A DNA stretch of 64,000 nt, taken from assembly GCA_945910005.1 (NCBI GenBank), contig OX246741.1:53113864-53177863 (forward strand). Reading direction: 5' to 3'. The notes below the pieces were generated by a model, which was given only the letters and a program-made list of their open reading frames with translations, was not told where the DNA came from and made no database searches. The translations under genes and the position numbers were made by a program. Positions within the stretch are counted from its first letter, which is position 1; each line of letters opens with the position of its first letter. Shown piece by piece: positions 60,601-64,000 of this stretch. The stretch is from Isoperla grammatica (taxonomy: Eukaryota; Arthropoda; Insecta; Plecoptera; Perlodidae).

Positions 60601-61641
60601 CGTAGCTTGAAAAACCTCTGCAGGGTACTTTTCTGATGTTACTGTAAGTGCACAATACGAATTTCGGAATTGTACCAACATTTGTGCATAACCTACCCCT
60701 AACCCGCCGGTACGACCTTGGTTTGCCCCCCCCCCCCCCCTTGCGAGGGGTGATATCGGTAGCCGGTATAATGTGTGTTCACACTGACATGTGGCTGACA
60801 CGGCCGACAGCCTCCCCCCCCCCCCCTTGCGTGGGGTGATACCGGTAACCGGTATAATGTGTCCACACCTGACTCACCTGCTAAACTCCAGCCGAGACGA
60901 GTCATGTTCGCCTCTAGTCGTACACTGACATGTGGCTGACACGGCCGACAGCCTCGCGGAGTCTCCCCCCCCCCCTCCCCCTTGCGAGGGGTGATACCGG
61001 TAGCCGGTATAATGTGTGTTCACACTTGACTCACCTGCTAAACTCCAGCCGGGACGAGTCATGTTCGCCTCTAGTCGTACACTGACATGTGGCTGACACG
61101 GCCGACAGCCTCCGCCCCTCCCCCCTTGCGAGGGGTGATACCGGTAGCCGGTATAATGTGTGTTCACACTTGACTCACCTGCTAAACTCCAGCCGAGACG
61201 AGTCATGTTCGCCTCTAGTCGTACACTGACATGTGGCTGACACGGCCGACAGCCTCCCCCCCCCCCCCCCTTGCGAGGGGTGATACCGGTAGCCGGTATA
61301 ATGTGTGTTCACACTTGACTCACCTGCTAAACTCCAGCCGAGACGAGTCATGTTCGCCTCTAGTCGTACACTGACATGTGGCTGACACGGCCGACAGCCT
61401 CCCCCCCCCCCCCCTTGCGAGGGGTGATACCGGTAGCCGGTATAATGTGTGTCCACACTTGACTCACCTGCTAAACTCCAGCCGAGACGAGTCATGTTCG
61501 CCTCTAGTCGTACACTGACATGTGGCTGACACGGCCGACAGCCTCCCCCCCCCCCCCCCCTTGCGAGGGGTGATACCGGTAGCCGGTATAATGTGTGTCC
61601 ACACTTGACTCACCTGCTAAACTCCAGCCGAGACGAGTCAT
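21137..61641 (-). CDS. Secreted serpin (serine protease inhibitor), eight-exon gene model
   Basis: Coding exons in transcript order: E1 (28 nt, six alternative copies, 60878-60905 to 61614-61641), E2 50366-50529, E3 33232-33414, E4 30587-30800, E5 27855-28069, E6 24545-24730, E7 22475-22625, E8 21137-21600. All inferred introns are GT-AG and every junction agrees in phase; the sum is 1605 nt, 534 residues plus stop. Residues 1-22 form a signal peptide, 23-54 a Pro/Arg-rich then acidic spacer, about 55-424 the serpin fold, and 425-534 a low-complexity tail. The serpin call rests on ordered family motifs: SGNVIVSPIGVKLVLAML, INSWVEAVTHGKI, LLVNAIFFKGLWKFPFDP, VTLPKFSFKYTSDLKEALHE, DRLYVSEVLQKAGVAVDEQG, GTEAYAAT and HPFMFFI. 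Serpins trap proteases as suicide substrates; this one is predicted to be extracellular. The target is unknown. Exon joining is inferred from phase and homology, not from transcripts. Confidence 0.9.
21735..22035 (+). pseudogene. Non-LTR retrotransposon reverse transcriptase fragment
   Basis: On the plus strand, antisense to the serpin and in its last intron, one frame reads VESYLSEREVAV, stop, IGVPQGSILGPILYYLIY; after a frame change LQLYADDFALI, then SSDWSLTAHHL. GVPQGS.LGP and YADD are RT motifs of LINE elements of the Jockey/CR1/Rex type. Stops and frame changes show it is dead. Confidence 0.85.
22274..22424. mobile_element. Palindromic MITE, older copy of the same family
   Basis: CCCCAAGACAACCTTACAGA and TCTGTCAAGTTGTCTCGGG form diverged inverted ends, with CTTTCGTCATAGA pairing with TCTATGACGAAAG. 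It lies 51 bp downstream of the exon 7 donor. Confidence 0.7.
22475..22625 (-). CDS. Serpin exon 7: helix I to reactive-centre hinge
   Basis: The exon is 151 nt, from phase 0 to phase 1. The acceptor is GTCTGCCTCTAG before CTG; the donor is CTACAG then GTGAGG. It encodes LGIREIFQQSASLPAIVKG, then DRLYVSEVLQKAGVAVDEQG and TEAYAAT. This is the serpin strand 5A and hinge (typically ...EVNEEGTEAAAAT). Small residues at P12, P10 and P9 and Thr at P14 are what inhibitory serpins need for loop insertion; Tyr at P11 is unusual. No longer open frame covers this exon, so it was found by eye. Confidence 0.93.
22731..22850. repeat. SINE-like tail repeat, copy 1
   Basis: Shares ACGAYGTACTCGACA, TCTTCCGAATA and GGGGTCGTCATA-type words with 28137-28234 and 49766-49900. 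Confidence 0.65.
24000..24594 (-). repeat. Eight-fold tandem array of the serpin exon 6 donor junction
   Basis: The unit is about 75 bp: 36 nt of exon (KYTSDLKEALHE) plus 39 nt of intron. The exon-last-base positions are 24545, 24470, 24395, 24320, 24246, 24169, 24094 and 24020, giving spacings of 75, 75, 75, 74, 77, 75 and 74. Every unit keeps a GTCAGTA donor. Use of the donors at 24470, 24395, 24320 or 24020 would add 25, 50, 75 or 175 codons without a stop and leave in phase 0; the other three would shift the frame. Confidence 0.93.
24545..24730 (-). CDS. Serpin exon 6: helices G-H and strand 3B region
   Basis: The exon is 186 nt, 62 codons, phase 0 at both ends (residues 269-330). The acceptor is GTCTTCCTACAG before GGT; the first donor met is GCACGAG then GTCAGT. 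It encodes GKKYSMFVILPHSPTGLKKL, then VPVNVTLPKFSFKYTSDLKE and ALHE. The LPKF.....DLKEAL block is diagnostic for serpins. NVT is a possible N-glycosylation sequon. The last 12 codons and the donor recur seven more times downstream. Confidence 0.95.
24970..25267. mobile_element. Foldback element, almost fully palindromic (serpin intron 5)
   Basis: AGGTCTCTCACACCAAGAAG, GACCGCCCACA, GTTTCCAACTTAACAA and CGATTATCTAGTA in the left half are all mirrored in the right half; the loop is about 40 bp. Confidence 0.82.
25505..25683. mobile_element. MITE, 179 bp (serpin intron 5)
   Basis: Inverted ends CTTGTTCACACTTTGCCCAC (one mismatch) followed by TAACAGAAGTTA; interior rich in TTAGC/GTTAG words. Confidence 0.82.
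26068..26350 (+). mobile_element. 5S rRNA-derived SINE-like element (or 5S pseudogene)
   Basis: CACCGAAGTTAAGCAACCTC, GGGCTAGGTTAGGAGG and TGGATGGGTGACC match the conserved internal promoter half of 5S rRNA, and CCAACGGT (26075) can pair with ACCGTTGG (ending 26195) as a terminal stem over 121 nt, the length of 5S rRNA. The 5' half and the last third are diverged. A non-5S body follows with CCTTTCGGATGGGACGTAAA, a word I associate with SINE bodies. Confidence 0.65.
26532..26604 (-). tRNA. tRNA-Lys (anticodon UUU)
   Basis: A 73-nt cloverleaf with acceptor GCCCGGA pairing to TTCGGGC, A box TAGCTCAGTCGG, anticodon loop CTTTTAA in a 5-bp stem (TTAGG/CCTAA), B box GGTTCGAGTCC and discriminator G. 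It is followed by T7, a Pol III terminator. It sits in serpin intron 5, on the same strand as the serpin, inside one arm of a large inverted duplication. Confidence 0.96.
26756..27302. mobile_element. Short DNA transposon (MITE-like) inserted in arm A
   Basis: It is absent at the matching point of arm B. Flanks TCATGC (26750-26755) and TCATAC (27303-27308) look like a target duplication. Termini are related inverted repeats: TAGAGTTGTTTG on the left and TAGAGGTGTTTG in reverse complement on the right. It contains a T-run at 27068-27082 and no supported gene. Confidence 0.7.
27855..28069 (-). CDS. Serpin exon 5: strand 3A, breach and strand 1B-2B region
   Basis: The exon is 215 nt, from phase 1 to phase 0. 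The acceptor is GTGGTTTCAG before CCGAG; the donor is CCAA then GTACGTA. After the shared Ala codon it encodes ESMSSTVMLLVNAIFFKGLW and KFPFDPRDT, matching the strand 3A and KGxWxxPFDP motif that nearly all serpins carry, then VTPEKNVATSYMRM and ILRLPYQ. It joins E6 to give the LPYQGKKYSMFVILP block. Confidence 0.95.
28137..28234. repeat. SINE-like tail repeat, copy 2
   Basis: TTTTAACGACGTACTCGACA, then TCAGATCCGTTGTATCGCGG and AAGGGAAGGCAGG. It abuts the MITE containing the 107-bp array. Confidence 0.65.
28241..29205. repeat. 107-bp tandem array inside a MITE (serpin intron 4)
   Basis: CTGATAACTGTATGGGCGAC recurs at 28341, 28448, 28555, 28662, 28769, 28876, 28983 and 29090 with exact 107-bp spacing; the array opens with a partial unit and ends at 29197 in a diverged one. 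The flanks form inverted ends: GGGTGATTCTGTATGGGTGA (28236) and the reverse complement of ACCCATACAGAATCGCCC (29213-29230), so the array is the amplified body of a short inverted-repeat element. Confidence 0.93.
30221..30409. mobile_element. MITE, 189 bp (serpin intron 4)
   Basis: Inverted ends GGTTGGTCCACACAGATTTT and GGCTGGTCCACACAGATTTT, both followed by AAGACATA after inversion, with an inner hairpin around AAGACGTTGTTTT. TTAA and TTTA lie outside. Confidence 0.82.
30476..30586. repeat. Degenerate short tandem repeats starting at the serpin exon 4 donor
   Basis: Read on the minus strand, the donor sequence GGTAGGTCTACC is followed by repeated GGTCTACCCCTT, GGTTTACG and GGTCTACACCTTGG-type words, roughly 13-16 bp each, for about 110 bp. 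Several contain GT dinucleotides in similar context to the donor. Confidence 0.7.
30587..30800 (-). CDS. Serpin exon 4: helices D-F region
   Basis: The exon is 214 nt, from phase 0 to phase 1. The acceptor is CTTCCCACAAG before GCA; the donor is GACG then GTAGGT. It encodes ATRPEYVLDIGTKLYTDE, a helix D/strand 2A region resembling the family's IANRLF block, then NSKVESIDFSDTSAAANK and INSWVEAVTHGKIQHLVTD, the highly conserved helix F with INxWVxxxTxGKI. The donor leads straight into degenerate GGTCTACC-type repeats at 30476-30586. Confidence 0.95.
31525..31714. repeat. Dispersed repeat with GCGCCTAGGC words, copy 1
   Basis: Shared with 48961-49146: TTTTTTCTCAATTATAGATA, AGACTAGCCTAGCCTCC and CTCGAATACACCACTG. 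Just upstream 31469-31490 is a G-run and 31180-31201 a TTG microsatellite. Confidence 0.85.
31731..32502 (+). repeat. Inverted duplication, arm B (serpin intron 3), carries tRNA-Lys
   Basis: Partner of arm A on the other side of serpin exons 4 and 5. Shared landmarks include GCGTGAACTCTTGTTGA, the GGCGGCCGGCAA block, the ACTACTTGTCAACGTC block and the tRNA with its flanks. Because it lacks the arm-A insertion, it records the empty target site. Confidence 0.9.
32213..32285 (+). tRNA. tRNA-Lys (anticodon UUU)
   Basis: Identical in sequence to the copy at 26532-26604 but on the opposite strand, in serpin intron 3, followed by a T6 terminator. Its flanks are also shared, so the two genes belong to an inverted segmental duplication. 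Confidence 0.96.
32831..33213. mobile_element. Inverted-repeat transposon ending 18 bp from the serpin exon 3 donor
   Basis: Ends AGGGTGTGTTCCAACTTGA and its inverse (one mismatch); interior 383 bp with TAACCACTAACCTGC words and inverted CCCACTAACAACTAG. No coding capacity. Confidence 0.8.
33232..33414 (-). CDS. Serpin exon 3: helices A-C region
   Basis: The exon is 183 nt, 61 codons, phase 0 at both ends (residues 65-125). The acceptor is GTATATGCAG before GCC; the donor is CTGCAG then GTAAGC. The product starts ALDKRDSGNVIVSPIGVK, a canonical serpin SxNVxxSPxSV-type block, followed by LAMLYEGAAGETAREIQ, the usual helix C-D lead. NYS near the end is a possible N-glycosylation sequon. The 5' part of this exon and its acceptor are tandemly duplicated upstream (33447-33564), and a transposon end lies 18 bp from the donor. 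Confidence 0.95.
33447..33564 (-). repeat. Tandem duplicate of serpin exon 3 acceptor and 5' part
   Basis: A second acceptor (GTATGCAG before GCC, exon-like start 33537) is followed by codons for ALDKRDSANVIVSPIGVK and LAMLYEGA, then the duplicated intron end (GCTTTGCC...TGTTTGACGTGTAT) and the acceptor of the normal exon. The two acceptors are 123 bp, exactly 41 codons, apart, and the reading frame stays open through both. The copies differ at only a few positions, including Ala for Gly, so the duplication looks recent. Confidence 0.9.
33671..33805. mobile_element. Palindromic MITE (GGCAACCCAAGACAACC family)
   Basis: Same ends as 9166-9328 with a shorter loop, 135 bp, located in serpin intron 2 upstream of exon 3. 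Confidence 0.88.
34129..34218. repeat. 40-bp tandem duplication with three CRE motifs
   Basis: GACGTCACAAGGCC and CGAACGAGCGTTTTGAAGCC occur twice at 40-bp spacing (34131, 34171), with a third TGACGTCA at 34210. Confidence 0.88.
34501..35934. mobile_element. Helitron-like element, copy 1
   Basis: Starts CTAGGAAAACGCTCCGCG and ends CGCTACGCTCATCTAA. Near the 3' end is a CATACAGACATACA-type microsatellite followed by GCGCCGATCGAGTTGTATGG. It has no inverted repeats or target duplication; the CTAA end fits the Helitron CTRR rule but the 5' CT is not the usual TC. It joins copy 2 head to tail without spacer. A short reading frame shared by several copies (about 34920-35129, minus) shows no known domain. 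Confidence 0.65.
35935..37326. mobile_element. Helitron-like element, copy 2
   Basis: Same ends as copy 1 and fused to it exactly at CATCTAA/CTAGGAAAAC. Slightly shorter, lacking part of the 5' half (around 36130). It is followed at 37327 by MITE sequence CTAGCGTTTAACG. Confidence 0.65.
37557..38969. mobile_element. Helitron-like element, copy 3
   Basis: Begins CTAGGAAAACGCTCCGCG after MITE sequence ending ...GACTACA and joins copy 4 head to tail at 38969/38970. Confidence 0.65.
38970..40385. mobile_element. Helitron-like element, copy 4
   Basis: Second half of a head-to-tail dimer with copy 3, and more diverged than it. The 3' end CATCTAA is followed by T of MITE sequence TAACCTC, so the dimer lies between A and T. 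Confidence 0.65.
41656..43869. repeat. 66-bp satellite array, left part
   Basis: The unit starts GTGACGTCACGTGGGAAC and ends GCGTCAATATACTC; about 33 units. Each has a CRE palindrome TGACGTCA overlapping an E-box CACGTG. Because 66 is 22 codons, one frame stays open for hundreds of residues (VTSRGNYDYEHW...VNIL repeated), broken only where units are 2 bp longer; there is no sign that it is a gene. Confidence 0.97.
43870..45280. mobile_element. Helitron-like element, copy 5, inside the 66-bp satellite
   Basis: Inserted in a satellite unit that elsewhere reads GGGAACTATGACTACG: left flank ...GGGAACTA, right flank TGACTACG.... The insertion therefore lies exactly between A and T with no target duplication and defines the ends as CTAGG...TCTAA. 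Confidence 0.75.
45281..48592. repeat. 66-bp satellite array, right part
   Basis: Continuation of the same array after the Helitron-like copy 5, about 50 units, with GACTACG and GAATATACG variants interspersed. A five-unit block recurs at 330-bp spacing near 47940 and 48270 (units containing CATTGAACGAGCG and GTGGGCGTC). Confidence 0.97.
48658..48816. repeat. 53-bp tandem repeat, three copies
   Basis: GCTAGTGCAGTGACTGAGGG recurs at 48658, 48711 and 48764; each unit ends ATTCAGT or GTTCAGT. Confidence 0.93.
48961..49146. repeat. Dispersed repeat with GCGCCTAGGC words, copy 2
   Basis: Partner of 31525-31714 in the same orientation. Confidence 0.85.
49766..49900. repeat. SINE-like tail repeat, copy 3
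   Basis: TTTAACGACGTACTCGACAG and CAGATCCATTATACATCGCG, as in the other two copies. About 140 bp upstream, 49560-49630 has a tRNA-like A box (TGGCTCGTGGACGCC) and B box (AGTTCGAACCC), perhaps the SINE head. Confidence 0.65.
50255..50349. repeat. 19-bp minisatellite just inside the intron after serpin exon 2
   Basis: Five copies of a GGAGCTTCAATCCGTGTNT unit have starts at 50255, 50274, 50293, 50312 and 50331, a strict 19-bp period with one or two variable bases. The array ends 16 bp from the E2 donor. Confidence 0.93.
50366..50529 (-). CDS. Serpin exon 2: rest of signal peptide, acidic spacer, start of helix A
   Basis: The acceptor is preceded by a T-rich tract (GTTTGTTTGTGTTTCAG); the donor reads GCAAG then GTGAGG. 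The exon enters with the last two bases of codon 10 and leaves in phase 0 after residue 64. It encodes the hydrophobic core ILVGCVALAMSA, a Thr/Pro/Arg-rich stretch, an acidic run (DDDDED, residues 40-45) and FDNFDWQLCK, which aligns with the start of serpin helix A. An apparent upstream reading to 50554 starts with TTG and runs through the acceptor, so it is not the true start. A 19-bp tandem repeat begins 16 bp inside the following intron. Confidence 0.88.
51806..51953. mobile_element. MITE with TAA target duplication, copy 2 (serpin intron 1)
   Basis: Ends GGGCCGGTCTTACAAT and, inverted, GGTCCAGTCTTACAAT; TAA flanks both sides (51803-51805, 51954-51956), as in PIF/Harbinger elements. Confidence 0.8.
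53649..56460 (-). pseudogene. Decayed transposon-borne gene with FTGCDT and cysteine-rich C-terminal motifs
   Basis: In minus orientation, fragments line up in family order: FSRLYISCQSREGDLDDFF and ECTAVVIDGAAAVHM (about 56460-56200), RVDVAFDRYFQDSLKSHARL (about 56090-56030), a stop codon after PKQWN, NHEEADSRVFLHVMNAS with TVDTDVLVIAVA (about 55840-55733), then past a nested hAT insertion IHVFKYLGIEELW, YTFTGCDTVSSFAGRGKKTA, IPPTRAALLEHTKRASYQ and a Cys cluster (CGCNTRC...CKC...C) ending near 53649. I recognise this as a multi-copy protein seen in many invertebrate genomes, usually unnamed; the Cys cluster recalls tesmin/TSO1-type CXC domains. The stop, frameshift, TA-repeat expansion at 56145-56166 and the insertion make it a pseudogene. 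Confidence 0.75.
54634..55724. mobile_element. hAT-type non-autonomous transposon nested in the 4.4-kb element
   Basis: Perfect 14-bp inverted ends CAGTGGCGTGCCGT and a perfect 8-bp target duplication CAATGACC (54626-54633 and 55725-55732), both hallmarks of hAT elements. It interrupts the pseudogene. The 1091-bp interior has a G-run near 55640 and no transposase I can recognise. Confidence 0.9.
57892..57964 (+). tRNA. tRNA-Lys (anticodon UUU)
   Basis: Third identical 73-nt copy, in serpin intron 1. Only the first bases after the gene (GAAC then a long T-run terminator) resemble the other two copies; the wider flanks do not, so it arose separately from the inverted pair. Confidence 0.96.
58236..58340. 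repeat. Retroelement-like 3' tail with TTTA microsatellite
   Basis: (TTTA)n followed by ATGTCTATCCTATTCAG, the inverse of the tail at 8844-8920 (CTGAATAGGATAGACATTAAA). Such tails are typical of LINE/SINE 3' ends. Confidence 0.6.
58864..59215. mobile_element. Diverged hAT-like MITE
   Basis: The left end CAGGGTTTCCTCAAACTTTT and right end AGTTTGAGAAGCAAAG resemble the hAT terminus CAGGGGTTCTCAAACTTTTT; inner CGCAACCCCA mirrors GACCCCGCCG poorly. No clear target duplication. Confidence 0.45.
59405..59750. mobile_element. Palindromic element, about 345 bp (serpin intron 1)
   Basis: ATTACCTCTACGT, CGCAGAAAATGTTCATTTTT, CAATCTTGA-type and TCATAGCGCT segments on the left mirror the right half, with an inner hairpin at TATGACTGTG/CACAGTCATA. 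Confidence 0.8.
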
Positions 61642-61690
61642 GTTCGCCTCTAGTCGTACACTGACATGTGGCTGACACGGCCGACAGCCT
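60739..61690 (-). repeat. Tandem array of serpin first exon with donor site, six copies
   Basis: Units of about 144-157 bp contain, in minus orientation, a 5' leader, the 28-nt E1 coding stretch, a GTGAGT donor, a TATACCGG segment and a G-run that varies in length between units. E1 copies lie at 60878-60905, 61035-61062, 61179-61206, 61324-61351, 61468-61495 and 61614-61641. All six keep the ATG, the 28-nt length and the donor; the 61035 copy changes Leu4 to Pro. A further partial unit at 60739-60830 has lost the exon. Small differences between units argue against a simple assembly stutter. Confidence 0.85.
61614..61641 (-). CDS. Serpin exon 1, copy a (outermost, start codon and signal-peptide n-region)
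   Basis: The exon encodes M-T-R-L-G-W-S-L-A plus the first base of codon 10 and ends at a consensus donor (GCAG then GTGAGTC). It joins E2 in phase to give A-V-I-L-V-G, so residues 1-22 have a basic n-region, a hydrophobic core and an A-M-S-A cleavage motif. This is the most upstream of six near-identical copies in a roughly 145-bp tandem array, so it may be the ancestral one. I see no clear TATA box upstream; 61690-61745 is a long pyrimidine-rich tract. The start is chosen because phase and signal-peptide structure match E2, which has no ATG of its own in the right place. Confidence 0.72.
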
Positions 61691-61699
61691 CGCGGAGTC

Positions 61700-63254
61700 T
61701 CCCCCCCCCCCCTCCCCCTCCTCCCCCCTCTCTTCCCCCACTCCTTTCCTCTTGTGTGCACTGATGACTGTGGCAAGTCACCAAGGAAACCAGTTCGGTG
61801 TGTCATTTTGTTTGACCCTGCTAAAAGGGGTAACGTATTATGTACCATACCATCTAAAGTGGTATGTTCTAAATAATATATTGCAAGCTGTCTCAAGATG
61901 TAAGAATAGTGCTGGACACAAGTCATTTGAAGAGCGTGAGGTTTTTAGTTCGTATCTTTGAGATGACTTTCGATTTCAAAATATTGGAATGATGCGGCGC
62001 TAGATATAACCAAGATCTAGAGATCATCTTTTTGAAATAAAGGATAAAAAATGTATTAAATTTGGATCAAATTAGATTATACAGAATGCCACTCCTTAAA
62101 TTCTCACCCTTGCCTCTTAAAAACGTTGGTGGGATGTTTCTAAATCTAATTTCAAATTATGAACAGTGAAAACATTACAAAAACAGCGTTAGGACTTACA
62201 ATAAGTAATTCAAACTCTTCACATCTTTCTTATGTCAGGATTTATAACCACAATCTTTTGATTATCTCATATTTTATTTCTCCTCTAGTATTCTTTCTGT
62301 CACATCATGGCCACTCTACTAGTTGCGTACAGTATATATATTTGCACTATGACTCATGAAGGTTGGTGTTGAACATTATGCCGGTGAATTAGCATAGTTA
62401 ATAACGCCAACTGTTGAGCCCGTCTATTATACATACGGATACGCGAAGACACTTGTTATTCTAGTGTACGATGTTGGTGACGTCACCTGAGCACATGGCT
62501 GAATAGTGAATAGTATGAATATTAATTGTGAGTGTAGTTTACAAGCTACGTAGGACATTTTAATATATACCTAAATAAGTAATAATAATAATGTTTCGTA
62601 AATCCCTGCTGTTATTTCTGAATGTATGCCTATGTATGTTTTGTATGTGTATTTTATTTTGTATGTATAGTGGTACCTATCTTATTTTGTAGTTTGTACC
62701 AATATTTGTACTCTGTACAAACCGTATGGTGAAATAATTATTTGAGCTCCTTGCCCTTCAATTCTCCTCTTCAATTATGTTTGTATTCGATAATTCGTCG
62801 GTCATTGGTTTGTAAACATAATTCTGAGAGAGAAATTATACCAAACCAAAATTTTGAGGAATTGACAATTTTGGTATCAAAAAAGTGATTTAAAATACCG
62901 CTTTTAATATGTATCCAAACTAAAGCAATAGGTATTTAAATCTATACTAGAAGTAGCTCATCAGCTGACTTGTTATTAATAAAAAAATAATTCCATCCGT
63001 TAGATTTGAGGGGGGCGGCGGGGGGTAGGGGAGTAGGAGTTGACTGAGTGATTTTCGATTTTTTTTTTTAATCTCTTCCTCGCCTCGCTGCACAAAAGAG
63101 GCCTTGCCTGGCACGAGTTGTCGATATGCGAGCTATCAACGTACAGTACACATATAACGCCCCGTGGACTTGCAACTATAACAATCTTCCGTTACTGGAG
63201 TCTGCCGATATGTGGGTTACTGCCCGCCCTGCTAAACACTCCAGCGTTCACTTG
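61700..63254. other. Upstream region of the serpin gene; no further gene recognised
   Basis: Immediately upstream of the outermost E1 copy is a C-run tract (61700-61745) and then ordinary AT-rich sequence. A CRE palindrome TGACGTCA lies at 62478-62485, about 840 bp upstream of the outermost start codon. No clear TATA box or second gene is visible. Confidence 0.5.
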
Positions 63255-63490
63255 TGCTGCCATAACTTACTCCAGCGTGCACTGGTGGAGCCCTCGTGAC
63301 CGGCTAGAAATCATTGTGGTTATCTGTGCTACCATAACTTACTCCAGCGTGCACTGATGTTACCTTAACTTACTCCAGCCAGTGTGCACTGGTTCTACTA
63401 TAACTTACTCCAGCGTGCACTGGGGCTACCATAACTTACTCCAGCGTGCACTGGTGCTACTATAACTTACTCCAGCGTGCACTGATGGAG
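63255..63490. repeat. Minisatellite with CCATAACTTACTCCAGCG units
   Basis: About seven units of 34-60 bp containing TAACTTACTCCAGCGTGCAC, with an inserted segment in the early units. Confidence 0.85.
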
Positions 63491-63556
63491 CCCTCTTCGT
63501 AACCATTGACGTTATCTGTGCTACAATCTGTTATTGTGAAATCCTGACATTAGAAA

Positions 63557-63627
63557 GTCCCGGTGGTCTAGGGCCAAGACGCCACCCCGGCAAGTGGGAG
63601 ACCTGGATTCGATTCCCAGTCGGGGTT
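63557..63627 (+). ncRNA. tRNA-like sequence (Glu-like), probably pseudogene or SINE head
   Basis: TCCCGGTGGTCTAGGGCCAAG resembles a tRNA-Glu 5' half with an A box, and GGATTCGATTCCCAG is a good B box with T-stem. The ends can pair over 6-7 bp with G-T wobbles. The anticodon arm is poor: CCAC/GTGG closes an eight-base loop, so an intact tRNA is unlikely. Confidence 0.4.
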
Positions 63628-64000
63628 CTTGTTTTTAAATTTATTTTGGATCTCACACCAATTTAACCCACCCGAGTGTTTCTACAATAGATATCCATTT
63701 GAGTTATCTATTATGCTATTCGCATTTAGGTTAGGTAGTCGCGGGTCAAGACTCAAGGATGGTCTAAAGACTTCTTGTTTACACTGTAGAGGTCTCGGTG
63801 GAAGGGTTATCTGGTAGAGGCCAGCTACGTTTGTCATTGGTCGTGTTTTGAAGATAAGCGAATTAATGTATTCATAAAAATAGATTAAAATTCGGAACTG
63901 ACCATAGAAGTTGTAGACTCAATATGTGTATATTTAAAATAGTTATATCTCGTATACCGGTATATATTGTGTACTGTGTAAGGATATTATGATGTGATAA

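Noticed and set aside
60699..61926. Several Gly-rich minus-strand open frames with THYTGYRYHPSQ
   Set aside because: They are readthrough of the exon 1 array past its donor into G-runs, not separate proteins.

Overview
This is a eukaryotic window, and a repeat-rich one. The long interrupted gene, GT-AG introns, internally promoted tRNA genes, 5S- and tRNA-derived SINE-like units, MITEs, hAT/Harbinger/Helitron-like elements and satellite arrays all point to an animal genome. A secreted serpin and relics of a transposon gene I associate with marine invertebrates suggest an invertebrate, perhaps a mollusc. That placement is inference, and nothing here fixes the species.

Only one protein-coding gene is well supported: a serpin (serine protease inhibitor) on the minus strand, running from about 61641 down to 21137. 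Eight coding exons can be joined by phase and by homology: E1 (28 nt, present in six tandem copies between 60878 and 61641), E2 50366-50529, E3 33232-33414, E4 30587-30800, E5 27855-28069, E6 24545-24730, E7 22475-22625 and E8 21137-21600. Together they encode 534 residues: signal peptide, short Pro/Arg and acidic N-terminal spacer, complete serpin fold with an inhibitory-type hinge and a predicted Lys P1, and an unusual Pro/Thr/Arg-rich and acidic C-terminal tail of about 110 residues. The most striking feature is that repeats cluster at its exon-intron junctions. The first exon with its donor is present six times, the E6 donor with the last 12 codons of the exon eight times, and the E3 acceptor with the first part of the exon twice. 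The E2 and E4 donors run straight into short tandem repeats. Several copies keep the frame open, so alternative first exons, donors and acceptors are possible.

The introns and flanks are mostly mobile or repetitive DNA. Region by region: 2113-6401 is a 32-bp satellite; 12049-14935 is a palindromic transposon derivative; 18357-19081 is a SINE with a five-fold amplified body; 26353-27635 and 31731-32502 are inverted copies of a tRNA-Lys segment that bracket E4 and E5; 28241-29205 is a 107-bp array grown inside a MITE; 34485-40682 is a Harbinger-like MITE split by four Helitron-like elements; 41656-48592 is a 66-bp satellite with a CRE/E-box motif in every unit, split by a fifth Helitron-like copy; 52918-57300 is a 4.4-kb transposon with long inverted ends, a decayed gene and a nested hAT element.

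Three tRNA-Lys(UUU) genes look intact. Positions 1-20000 and about 62000-64000 hold no gene I can support.
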